From SLSG01 sp041690235 (GTDB lineage Bacteria > Bacteroidota > Bacteroidia > Bacteroidales > UBA7960): a stretch of 64,000 nt of DNA. A program made the translations under genes and the position numbers. Below, piece after piece: positions 35,402-43,348 of the stretch. How positions within the stretch are numbered: the stretch's first letter is position 1; every line of letters begins with the position of its first letter. The notes beneath the pieces were generated by a model, which had not been told where the DNA came from, did no database searches, and worked only from the letters and a program-made list of their open reading frames with translations. The DNA is taken from the NCBI GenBank assembly GCA_041690235.1, contig JAWLHS010000001.1, positions 1-64,000 on the forward strand, written 5' to 3'.

Positions 35402-35895
35402 TATTTCTGTATCTCATTGATTTTCCATTCCCCTTCCTGCCGGGCCAGCGCAAACACCTTGGTGCTTTTCATGGGATCATCATATCCGGAGTCATAATGC
35501 CAGCAGGTCTCCACCCAGGCGGTTTCCTCTGTTTCGGCAAGGGTTCCGGTTACATGAAACCCCTGGTCAGGGGCTTCGTGTATCCCAGCGAATATGGCGA
35601 GGCGTCCTGACAGTCCTGCTCTTATTCCGTTCAGATCTTGTTGGGTGGAAGCCGAAAGCAGCATATACGCATTTTTGGCGGCTTCGTTGTCAAAGCGGGG
35701 CGGGGCGGCATCAAAGAAGTTCTCACAAAACAATGCCACCACCTCCTCCGGTGTGTGCAGACACATGCTGGTTTCACCGGCTGACGCGACGGCATGCTCC
35801 GTGCGCGCGCGCGTCTTCCCGACGGGCGATTCAGAGCATGCCGGCAGGAGCATGGCAATCAGGATAAGGAAATACAATTGGTCCCTTGCTTTCAT
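35401..35895 (-). CDS. Lipoprotein with NTF2-like C-terminal part
   Basis: The 164-residue protein has a lipoprotein signal (LIAMLLPACSE, lipid cysteine about residue 20). The mature part begins near EEVVALFCENFFDAA and ends with STKVFALARQEGEWKINEIQK, a pattern typical of NTF2-like/DUF4878-type domains, although I cannot assign the family firmly. Translation is coupled to the FtsX permease downstream through a TAATG overlap. It may therefore be an accessory subunit of that permease. Near the signal the DNA has an alternating GC run (about 35810-35815) that encodes Arg-Ala-Arg. Confidence 0.7.
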   Translation of the reverse strand: MKARDQLYFLILIAMLLPACSESPVGKTRARTEHAVASAGETSMCLHTPEEVVALFCENFFDAAPPRFDNEAAKNAYMLLSASTQQDLNGIRAGLSGRLAIFAGIHEAPDQGFHVTGTLAETEETAWVETCWHYDSGYDDPMKSTKVFALARQEGEWKINEIQK

Positions 35896-36160
35896 GTTGT
35901 CGGATGGTTTTTCCCAAGGCTTGGATACAAAACATTACAAATCACGTGCTAAGGATTACAACATGCTTATTTATAAATTATTAAATATCGGATGGAGGGG
36001 CTGATGGTGGGACGGATGTACTGAAACGGACAGGTTTGTACGCAAACGTACACCTCAGATATCAGCCTGGAAGCACAATCGGGAAATTCACCATGCGCGT
36101 GCGCTCACGTGCTTTTCGGAAGGAGCGCGCAAATAAGAGAGCGCAGAATGGATTGTGCAC

Positions 36161-36192
36161 AAAAAAAAGGAGCCCCGTTAAGGGCCCCTTTT
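36161..36192 (-). terminator. Minus-strand terminator hairpin
   Basis: Read on the minus strand, AAAAGGGGCCC and GGGCTCCTTTT pair along 11 bp with a G-U in place of the A-C mismatch that the plus strand would have, and eight T follow. The strand asymmetry means it works on minus-strand RNA. Confidence 0.65.
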
Positions 36193-36263
36193 CCCACAAT
36201 TTATAACCACAAAACCAATTCACAATTAACCAAAATGATTCAATTGGTTTAAGCATCTCTGCT
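36161..36263 (-). ncRNA. Candidate small RNA of about 100 nt
   Basis: A minus-strand TACATTTG element (36269-36276, matching TAnnTTTG) is followed, about 100 nt later, by a strong minus-strand terminator, with no gene between. The interval can form a 9-bp stem (AAACCAATT with AATTGGTTT) or the competing TTAAACCAA/TTGGTTAA stem. No convincing -33 element is present, and no known RNA family was recognised, so this is a candidate only. Confidence 0.3.
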
Positions 36264-36309
36264 CGGAACAAATGTACCCGATAATCTGTTGCCCCCACGG
36301 ATAAAAAAA

Positions 36310-36335
36310 GTTAAAGCGTGTTAAATTCTGTTAAA
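36310..36335 (+). promoter_or_regulatory. Three 10-bp-phased GTTAA boxes
   Basis: GTTAAA occurs at 36310, 36320 and 36330, that is GTTAA-N5-GTTAA-N5-GTTAA. This is the tandem-repeat format bound by OmpR/PhoP-family regulators, placed about 30-50 bp upstream of the -7 element of the rprX promoter. Confidence 0.6.
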
Positions 36336-36361
36336 CAAGATTTTCTTGCCTGTTTAGCACG

Positions 36362-36369
36362 TAATTTTG
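36362..36369 (+). promoter_or_regulatory. -7 element of the rprX/rprY promoter
   Basis: TAATTTTG matches TAnnTTTG, about 80 bp before the start codon. The -33 position is poor (TTTT at 17 nt spacing), as expected for an activator-dependent promoter. Confidence 0.55.
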
Positions 36370-36448
36370 TGTTGCACCCATTTGAAAAGAATCCGGACAG
36401 GGATTGTCCGGACAGAACCATTCCTGAGAATTGTCGACCATTGACTGA

Positions 36449-38071
36449 ATGAAAAAGCGGTTTATTTTCCTGGTTATTATATCAATTACCATTTCCCTGC
36501 TGGGTTTGATTGGAATCCAGCTTTACTGGATCCGAAACGCCGTTTCGGTCAAAGAGGTAAACTTTGATCGTGGGGTCAGTGAGGCGGTCAGCCGTGCCAT
36601 ATACAAGTTCAATAAAATGGAACTGACCCGCAAGGCCATGGTTCAAAGGGAAAGGGGCCAGCAAATGAATTCATTGTTTCAAATGCTGGATTCGCTCAAC
36701 AGGGTGCACTACCAGCAAATGGTGGCCCAACAGCCCACTGCCGCCGATCATTTCCTGACCGACACCCTGAACCCCGTCTTCTGGCAGGAATTTCAGATGA
36801 ACATCAACCTTCAGGGGGATGTTGGAATCAACCCAGCCGATACTTTACAAGGGCAGGCTTTACCTCCCTCGACCGGCGGGGGAAGGGGTTACCTGCCGGG
36901 GCCGGACCAGCGCGCCCAGGAGGACCCCTCCAGCATTTTTTTTAGCCGGAGCCGAATCATCAACGACCTGTTCGATGATATGTTTTCAAACCGATATGCA
37001 CTGCAAATTTCTGCCGAAGAGACCACAAAAACACTTGATTCCCTGCTGGGAAATGAGCTGCAAGGTCACGGAATCAAAACGAAATATGAGTTCGGGGTGT
37101 TTAATCCGGTGATGAACACCCTTACCAGCGAGAAAACCGGAGAATACAGCGACAACCTGCTTCAAAGTCCCTACTTTTTTAGTCTTTTTCCCAACGATAT
37201 TTTCCTGAATCCCGATTATTTATTGCTTTATTTCCCGGAGCAGCAGAGATACATCTTTTCACAGATGAATGCCATGCTCGCCACCTCAACTTTGCTGATT
37301 TTCATTATCATATCCTCCTTCGCATTTACCATCCTTACGGTCATCAGGCAAAAGAAACTGTCCATCATGAAGAATGACTTTATTAATAACATGACCCATG
37401 AATTAAAAACCCCTATATCCACCATCTCATTGGCCTGCCAGGCCCTTAGCGACAAAGATGTGCAAAAATCGGAAGACCTTTACCAGAGCTACATCAACGT
37501 GATTGATGACGAAAACAAGCGCCTGGGGCATATGACCGAGAAGGTTCTGCAAACTGCTTTGATTGAAAAAGGCAGGATCAATCTGAACAAGACGGGCATG
37601 GATGTACATGAACTCATTCTGGACACCATTCGTAAGATTGGTCTGCAAGTGGAATCCCGCAGTGGTACCATCAATACAGATCTTCAGGCCGCTTACCCCT
37701 TCCTGAAAGCAGATAAGGTGCACCTGGCCAATGTCTTTTTCAACCTGCTCGACAATGCCAACAAATACGCACCAGTCAACCCCCGGATCCGTGTTTCTAC
37801 CGAAAACTCCAGCCATGGAATTCTTGTCCATGTGGAGGATAACGGAATCGGCATAAGCCGTGCCAATCAAAAGAAAATTTTTGATAACTTGTACCGGATT
37901 TCAACGGGCAATATTCATGATGTGAAAGGTTTTGGCCTCGGACTGAGTTACGTAAAAGCCATCGTTGAAAAACACGGAGGATGGGTTGCGGTTAGCAGTG
38001 AGCTGAAAAAAGGATCCCGTTTCACTGTTTTCATCCCGTTTGGATTTAACAACACCTCCGCATCTGGATAA
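36449..38071 (+). CDS. rprX: RprX-like sensor histidine kinase
   Basis: The 540-residue membrane kinase has helix 1 at about 5-26, a periplasmic region of about 245 residues without a recognised domain, and helix 2 at about 275-297. HisKA follows with the phosphoacceptor in NNMTHELKTPISTISLACQAL, and then HATPase boxes NLLDNANKYAPVNP, VEDNGIGISRANQK and GFGLGLSYVKAIVEKHGG. The pairing, spacing (31 bp) and the partner's strong resemblance to Bacteroides RprY support the RprX name. The stimulus is unknown here. The promoter carries GTTAA boxes suited to autoregulation. Confidence 0.88.
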   Translation: MKKRFIFLVIISITISLLGLIGIQLYWIRNAVSVKEVNFDRGVSEAVSRAIYKFNKMELTRKAMVQRERGQQMNSLFQMLDSLNRVHYQQMVAQQPTAADHFLTDTLNPVFWQEFQMNINLQGDVGINPADTLQGQALPPSTGGGRGYLPGPDQRAQEDPSSIFFSRSRIINDLFDDMFSNRYALQISAEETTKTLDSLLGNELQGHGIKTKYEFGVFNPVMNTLTSEKTGEYSDNLLQSPYFFSLFPNDIFLNPDYLLLYFPEQQRYIFSQMNAMLATSTLLIFIIISSFAFTILTVIRQKKLSIMKNDFINNMTHELKTPISTISLACQALSDKDVQKSEDLYQSYINVIDDENKRLGHMTEKVLQTALIEKGRINLNKTGMDVHELILDTIRKIGLQVESRSGTINTDLQAAYPFLKADKVHLANVFFNLLDNANKYAPVNPRIRVSTENSSHGILVHVEDNGIGISRANQKKIFDNLYRISTGNIHDVKGFGLGLSYVKAIVEKHGGWVAVSSELKKGSRFTVFIPFGFNNTSASG

Positions 38072-38102
38072 TGGATCATAAACAAGAACCCACCTTACCC
38101 AC

Positions 38103-38816
38103 ATGGAAAAGCCATCGATCAAAATTCTGCTTGCCGAGGACGACCCCAATCTTGGAACCATTTTAAAGGCCTATCTCGAGGCCAAAGGATTTCCCACCAC
38201 CTTGTGCGTCAACGGAGAAGACGCTTACAACACTTACCTGAAAGAAAGCTTCAACTTTTGTATTCTTGATGTCATGATGCCGATAAAAGACGGCTTTTCC
38301 GTGGCCCGTGACATTCGTAAAGTGGATAAGAAGATTCCCATTCTCTTCCTCACGGCCAAAACCATGCAGGAAGACATCATCGAGGGACTGACAATCGGGG
38401 CAGATGACTACCTGACCAAACCTTTCAGCATGGAAGAGTTGTTACTGCGCATCAATGCCATTTATCGAAGGACTTATTCCGAGAAGCCGGGGGATTCTGA
38501 AAAAACCTTTTTTCATGTTGGAAAATACACATTTGACTATTCACGACAGATTTTGAAGCTGGGAAACCAGGAGCAGAAGCTCACATCCAAAGAGGCGCAA
38601 TTACTGAAAATGCTTTGTGACCGGACCAACGAAGTGCTCGATCGGTCAGAGGCCCTGAACAAGATCTGGCTTGACGACAATTATTTTAACGCCAGGAGCA
38701 TGGATGTATACATTGCCAAGCTGCGGAAATACCTGAAAGACGATCCCGGTGTGGAACTCCTGAACGTCCATGGCCGCGGGTTCAAGTTGTTGTCGCAAAG
38801 CGGGAAAAGTGAATAA
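38103..38816 (+). CDS. rprY: RprY-like OmpR-family response regulator
   Basis: The 237-residue regulator has a receiver domain (ILLAEDDPNLGTILKAYLEAK, phosphorylated aspartate in FCILDVMMPIKDGFSVARDI, lysine in GADDYLTKPFSMEELLLRI) and a C-terminal winged-helix DNA-binding domain (about 135-235; LTSKEAQLLKMLCDRTNEVL, and recognition-helix region ARSMDVYIAKLRKYL). The receiver closely resembles RprY of Bacteroides. It is cotranscribed with the kinase and is the natural candidate to bind the GTTAA boxes upstream. It converges with the FtsX permease gene after 10 bp. Confidence 0.9.
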   Translation: MEKPSIKILLAEDDPNLGTILKAYLEAKGFPTTLCVNGEDAYNTYLKESFNFCILDVMMPIKDGFSVARDIRKVDKKIPILFLTAKTMQEDIIEGLTIGADDYLTKPFSMEELLLRINAIYRRTYSEKPGDSEKTFFHVGKYTFDYSRQILKLGNQEQKLTSKEAQLLKMLCDRTNEVLDRSEALNKIWLDDNYFNARSMDVYIAKLRKYLKDDPGVELLNVHGRGFKLLSQSGKSE

Positions 38817-38825
38817 GACAGGTTC

Positions 38826-41171
38826 CTATTCATATTTCAGCGCATCCGAAGGATTGGCCAGCGAAACCCGGATTGCATGGTAACTCACAGACAGGGTCGT
38901 GATAATCACAGCCACCAAGCCACCTACTACCAGCGGGAGGAGTTTCATATCCAATTTATAAGGGAATGAGCTCAACCACCTGTCCATAAAATACCAGGCC
39001 AGGGGTGCCCCAACCAGAAACCCGATACCAACCAGAATATAAAAATCTTTCAGGAGCATCAAGGTAATTCGCAGCGTTCCGGCACCCAGCACCTTCCTGA
39101 CGGCAATCTCTCTCGAGCGTTGTTCCGCCATAAAGGACGCCAGTCCGAATAAGCCGAGGCATGCAATGAATATCGAAAATCCTGAAAAAAGCAGGATGAT
39201 CGCCCCGAAACGCTCCTCTTCCTGATAGTTGCGGTCAAACTCGCGGTCAAGAAAATAGGGGCGAAAAAAACGGTCGGGGACAAAGGAATAATACACCTCC
39301 TCCAGAAAGGACATCAGGCCGGGAATATCCTTTCCCGTATTCTTAATTGAAACCCGTTGAGACCGGGGTTCATCCCAGCAAACAACAAAGGGACCGATCA
39401 GTTGCTGAAGGGAGTTGAAATGAAAGTCCGGGATAATCCCGATAATGCGGCGCCCGTTGATCTCCTGTCCGATTACATCCTCATGGCTTCCCTGCAATTC
39501 AAAAAAAGGAATGGCTGACTCATTGATGATGATCACCTGCTGGTGTTCCGACCTGAGACCGGGATCGAAATGCCTTCCGGCAATCACATCTATGCCCAGC
39601 AGCTCAAGGTAGTCATGATGGGCGGGCAGAAAAGTATATTGTTTCCTGACCCCGTTGATGGTAGTGCTTTCCTGCCAGCTGATGCTTCCGGGACTGGCAT
39701 TTGAATAGCTAAGCTGAATTACGTCCGGGTGCTCCAGGATGGCGTTTTTAAAGGCTTCCTTTCGGCTGTTTGGGGGACCCTGGAAATAGATTATATTTTC
39801 TTTTTCAAATCCCAGGTCCTGGCTTTTCATATAGTTGACCTGCTTGTATACCAAAATGGTCGAAGCAATCAATGCGATAGATACCGAAAATTGAAAAACA
39901 ATCAGGGCCTTTCTGAAAAAAACCCCTTTCCTGCCCCGGGTTTTTTCCCCTTTTAAGGTTGATATGGGCTGAAAAGCAGTTAAATAAATGGCAGGGTAAA
40001 TGCCGGACAAAAAACCAACCAACAAAACACTTGTCAGCAGCAAAAGCAACAGGGTGCCCGCACCAATATCCCTGGTATTAAAAACCGTACCTGCCAGACT
40101 GTTGAAGTGCGGCAAAAAGATCTCTATGAAAATCATTGCCAAAAGTACGGCAAGCCCCGTGGTTAGCACGGATTCAAACAGGAACTGACCGATGAGTTTT
40201 TTACGGGTGCTCCCAAGTAATTTTCTGACACCCACTTCTTTGGAACGGTTCGCGGCACGGGCGGTGGAAAGATTGATGAAATTAATGACGGCAATGGCCA
40301 GAACAATCAAGGCGAGCAGGGTAAAAGCCCTCACGGAGCGGTGACTGCCATGCCTTACCGGCGGTTCGTGGACCAGGTCATCGGCAAAGAAAATATCAGA
40401 AAGGGGACGCAGGTGGTATTTTAAGGGGAAGGGCTCCCCGGAAAAGTCAAGGAAATAATCCTGTATCACCTTGTTTATCCTCGCTTCGGTTTCCATGATA
40501 TCTGCATCGGGATGCAATCTGAAAAAGGTAAAGTAATTCCATCCGCCAAAAGTGTTCAGGGCGCCTGGATCGTTCCACAGCTCGGCCAGAAGCGGAAAAG
40601 GCACGATGCCGTTCAAAGGGATGTGAAAGTAGCGCGGATCCTCAATGACACCGGTTACCTGTAATGTGATGTTGTTCCTGAACAAGAGGGTTTGTCCCAC
40701 TACATCCGTTGTACCATACAATATCACCGCCTGTTTCCGGGTGAGAACAATGGAGCGCGGATCAGAAAGGGCCTTTCCCGGATGCCCTGCAATGAATTGA
40801 ACAGGAAACAAATCAAAAAAGGTGCTGTCGGCCATGATCACCTCGCTTACGGGAACCACCCGCTCCGCTATGGTGAAGTCCGCGTCATCCAGCCAATACA
40901 TATCCACCCTGCAAAAGGTTTCTATTTCCGGGATCCGCTCCGCCAGAAAAGGGCCCTGGAAACTTCCCTGAATGGCCCAGTCATCAGCCTCAAGGCGAAA
41001 AATCTGATGCCGGTCATCCACCCACCGGTCATACAAGTTCTGGTCAACAACATAAATGCCAACGAAAGCAAATACGGTAATGCCCAGGCCAAAGCCAAGA
41101 ATGTTAATCAAGGTGTAAAACTTTTGCCTGAGTATATTGCGGATGCTGATCTTCAAATTGTGGAGCGTCAT
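38826..41171 (-). CDS. FtsX/MacB-type ABC permease without ATPase partner
   Basis: The 781-residue permease is a paralogue of 32918-35401 with the same layout: N-terminal helix (LINILGFGLGITVFAFVGIYV), a MacB-like periplasmic domain, three helices with NRSKEVGVRKLLGSTRKKLI, a second periplasmic domain and three C-terminal helices with RSREIAVRKVLGAGTLRITLML. The start at 41171 is chosen by alignment with its paralogue; the frame extends through an ATG at 41177 to a GTG at 41192. No ATPase is encoded nearby. It flanks the RprX/RprY pair on the opposite side from its paralogue, so both may be targets of that system, which is inference only. Confidence 0.9.
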   Translation of the reverse strand: MTLHNLKISIRNILRQKFYTLINILGFGLGITVFAFVGIYVVDQNLYDRWVDDRHQIFRLEADDWAIQGSFQGPFLAERIPEIETFCRVDMYWLDDADFTIAERVVPVSEVIMADSTFFDLFPVQFIAGHPGKALSDPRSIVLTRKQAVILYGTTDVVGQTLLFRNNITLQVTGVIEDPRYFHIPLNGIVPFPLLAELWNDPGALNTFGGWNYFTFFRLHPDADIMETEARINKVIQDYFLDFSGEPFPLKYHLRPLSDIFFADDLVHEPPVRHGSHRSVRAFTLLALIVLAIAVINFINLSTARAANRSKEVGVRKLLGSTRKKLIGQFLFESVLTTGLAVLLAMIFIEIFLPHFNSLAGTVFNTRDIGAGTLLLLLLTSVLLVGFLSGIYPAIYLTAFQPISTLKGEKTRGRKGVFFRKALIVFQFSVSIALIASTILVYKQVNYMKSQDLGFEKENIIYFQGPPNSRKEAFKNAILEHPDVIQLSYSNASPGSISWQESTTINGVRKQYTFLPAHHDYLELLGIDVIAGRHFDPGLRSEHQQVIIINESAIPFFELQGSHEDVIGQEINGRRIIGIIPDFHFNSLQQLIGPFVVCWDEPRSQRVSIKNTGKDIPGLMSFLEEVYYSFVPDRFFRPYFLDREFDRNYQEEERFGAIILLFSGFSIFIACLGLFGLASFMAEQRSREIAVRKVLGAGTLRITLMLLKDFYILVGIGFLVGAPLAWYFMDRWLSSFPYKLDMKLLPLVVGGLVAVIITTLSVSYHAIRVSLANPSDALKYE

Positions 41172-41284
41172 ATGCATGAATTGATGGTTCACGACATATA
41201 TTCAAAAAGCACGCCATTAAGATTATATCGCTTTACATCAGGGACTTCACATTGAGGCGGTAAACAAGGTGAAGCAAAAATGAA

Positions 41285-41325
41285 CGGTTCCGGACACCTG
41301 GCGGTAGGCCAGGTGTCCGGAACCG
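41285..41325 (-). terminator. Long hairpin terminator
   Basis: An 18-bp perfect stem (5' arm 41285-41302, 3' arm 41308-41325) with a five-base GGTAG loop. On the minus strand a TCATTTTT tail follows, so it likely ends transcription of 41352-41939 and shields the permease gene beyond it. Confidence 0.65.
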
Positions 41326-41351
41326 GATCATAAAGTGAAAACTGGATTTCC

Positions 41352-41939
41352 CTATAAGGGATTCGTCAGGTCAAAATCGGCCTGGAATATAATTTCGTCC
41401 TCATACTGCAACTGGTAGGAAAAGTTGGTCATGGCTTCATCCATCACGATGTTCCACTGACGGCCAATGGTGTCCTGCAACAGTTCAACGGTATAGTCAT
41501 CGGCTGGAAAATACTGTCTGAAAGCGGTACCGCTGCCGTCTGAATAGCCCCCGTATAATGTGCTTTCTTCTGGTGTGCCGTCCGGATGCCGATGGTCGTG
41601 GCGAAACCGCAGCCTTCCGTCCTCCACAACAAACATCCAGGTACGTGAGGTATCATCGCTGAGGTGAAAAGGAATGTAAACATGATCCTCCTCGCATTCG
41701 GTCACATGCATTACAAAATCCAGATGACCCCAGCTTTCACGGCCGGGTGCCATATAGGTTTCACGGCCCCGGAACGATTGGCCGCAAAGACTGGCCAGGT
41801 TGTCCAGGAAAGCCTCCTCTTCGGGAGAAAGGGCTGCCGAAAGCATCTCATCCGCTTGCTGATCGCCTGTTTGCGTGGCGGGGCCACAGGCAGAAAGCAA
41901 TAAGGCAATCACAAATACAAAAATCAAATTTCGCTTCAT
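41352..41939 (-). CDS. Lipoprotein of unknown function
   Basis: The 195-residue product has a lipoprotein signal (FVIALLLSACGP, lipid cysteine near residue 18). The mature region includes FLDNLASLCGQSFRGRETY, DFVMHVTECEEDHVYIPFHL and LRFRHDHRHPDGTPEE, with a histidine- and acid-rich patch that could bind metal, but I do not recognise the family. The frame runs upstream to 41999, yet only the ATG at 41939 puts the signal at the N terminus. It is monocistronic with a strong terminator downstream. Confidence 0.75.
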   Translation of the reverse strand: MKRNLIFVFVIALLLSACGPATQTGDQQADEMLSAALSPEEEAFLDNLASLCGQSFRGRETYMAPGRESWGHLDFVMHVTECEEDHVYIPFHLSDDTSRTWMFVVEDGRLRFRHDHRHPDGTPEESTLYGGYSDGSGTAFRQYFPADDYTVELLQDTIGRQWNIVMDEAMTNFSYQLQYEDEIIFQADFDLTNPL

Positions 41940-42179
41940 AATGGGTTGGGTTTGGGGGTGAATATTGTTTGGGACTACGAACTTACGCTTTTTTTTCACG
42001 CCGCGTCAAAAAAGTGGAGGGCGGAGGACATCGGACGAATCCTTCAACTCCACTGCAAACAAATGATTCACCTGCGAACTTTTCTCAGCCCGGCTTGTTA
42101 TCTTTGGGTGCTTCATGCATCGGAAACAATGTTTTTTTGTCGGATGGTGAAAGCCTGATGACTGGCCAAATGCCCCAAT

Positions 42180-43205
42180 ATGAAAGATGCAAATCCGCTG
42201 AGTGGAAAACTGAAAGAAAGCGGGCCGCCGGGATTTTACGACCTGAAAAAAGTCTGGAACCCCACCTTCTTCCAGGGGAACAGGGCAAAAAACAGGTACT
42301 TCGAAGGCTGGTACTTTAAAAACCTCAGTCCGGATATCGGCCAAAGCTGGGCTTTCATTCCCGGCATTTCCCTTGCGCCGGACGATGAGCACTCATTTGT
42401 ACAGGTGATTGACGGCAAAAAAGGCAAAACCTGGTACTATCGTTACCCAATCAGCGCATTTGCATTCTCCAAAAAGGATTTTTACATCCGCATTGGTGAC
42501 AGCACCTTTTCAAAAACACATCTGCATCTGCAACTTGAAGGAGATACCGGCCGCTTCCAGGGAAAACTGTCCTTTTCAGGGCAAACCCCATATAAAGCCG
42601 GCCTGCTTCACCCGGGCATCATGGGTTGGTACCGGTATGTTCCATTCATGGAGTGCTATCACGGTGTGGTCAGCCTTGATCACCAACTGCACGGCTCCCT
42701 GAACATCTGTGGCAGCGAACGATCATTTGAAGGGGGGAGGGGATATATTGAAAAAGACTGGGGGTCTTCCATGCCCAAATCCTGGATCTGGATGCAAACC
42801 AATCACTTTGAAACCCCACGAACATCCTTCATGCTTTCAGTAGCCAACATCCCCTGGATCGGAAAATCTTTTACGGGTTTCCTTGGCTTTTTGTTATACA
42901 ACGGGAAACGCTTTGATTTTGCCACCTATACCGGCGCAAAATTACTGGTGGTGGACAACAACCCGGAAGAGATCCGGATTGTGATTCAACACAAAGCCCA
43001 AACCCTCACCATTTCCGGTAAAAAGGCGAAATCCGGTCAGCTCAAAGCCCCGGTATTGGGAACCATGCAAAGGGTCATTCACGAAAGCATCGACTCGGTC
43101 ATCCGGATAAAACTGACCACGACCGGAGGAAGGGTGGTTTTCGAAGGCCAGGGGAAAAACGCCGGACTCGAATTGGTTGGTGACACTGAAAGCCTGAAAC
43201 CCTGA
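42180..43205 (+). CDS. Tocopherol-cyclase-like protein
   Basis: The 341-residue protein matches the tocopherol cyclase family by AKNRYFEGWYFKNLS (40-54), MGWYRYVPFMECYHGVVSLDH, and the hallmark GGRGYIEKDWGSSMPKSWIWM followed by QTNHF. In plants and cyanobacteria this fold closes the chromanol ring of vitamin E; non-photosynthetic bacteria carry distant relatives with no proven reaction. There is no signal peptide. No other tocopherol-pathway gene is nearby, so a true tocopherol role is doubtful. The gene sits alone before the suf operon, in the same direction. Confidence 0.8.
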   Translation: MKDANPLSGKLKESGPPGFYDLKKVWNPTFFQGNRAKNRYFEGWYFKNLSPDIGQSWAFIPGISLAPDDEHSFVQVIDGKKGKTWYYRYPISAFAFSKKDFYIRIGDSTFSKTHLHLQLEGDTGRFQGKLSFSGQTPYKAGLLHPGIMGWYRYVPFMECYHGVVSLDHQLHGSLNICGSERSFEGGRGYIEKDWGSSMPKSWIWMQTNHFETPRTSFMLSVANIPWIGKSFTGFLGFLLYNGKRFDFATYTGAKLLVVDNNPEEIRIVIQHKAQTLTISGKKAKSGQLKAPVLGTMQRVIHESIDSVIRIKLTTTGGRVVFEGQGKNAGLELVGDTESLKP

Positions 43206-43252
43206 GTGTTTGAAAAATCCCCTGTTCCAATCCCTTATTTGTCATGGAGGGG

Positions 43253-43284
43253 TTTGAATAAACCACTCATCTTTACTATATTTG
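43253..43284 (+). promoter_or_regulatory. suf operon promoter
   Basis: TTTG at 43253-43256 and TATATTTG at 43277-43284 with 20 nt between them match the Bacteroidota promoter exactly. The expected start is near 43290, giving a roughly 60-nt leader before sufB. Confidence 0.75.
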
Positions 43285-43348
43285 CGGATTAATTTAAACT
43301 TAATATAAATTAGGGGCGGGGTCCCACCACCCCGGTTGTCATTGCAGC

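Larger units (their letters stand above)
35896..36448. other. 553-bp intergenic control region
   Basis: This gap separates the divergent lipoprotein (minus) and rprX-like (plus) genes. From left to right it holds an AT-rich stretch, a terminator-like hairpin at 36161-36192, AT-rich sequence with several CCAATT/AATTGG inverted repeats, a minus-strand TACATTTG element (36269-36276), three GTTAA boxes at 36310-36335, and a plus-strand TAATTTTG promoter element (36362-36369). A 78-codon minus-strand frame at 36062-36298 overlaps the hairpin and is not considered coding. Confidence 0.7.

Noticed and set aside
35795..35820. Alternating GC run as a special DNA element
   Set aside because: It is short and lies within a lipoprotein gene, where it simply encodes Arg and Ala codons.
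36062..36298. 78-codon minus-strand gene
   Set aside because: The frame runs through the terminator hairpin and most of the candidate RNA; composition is not protein-like.
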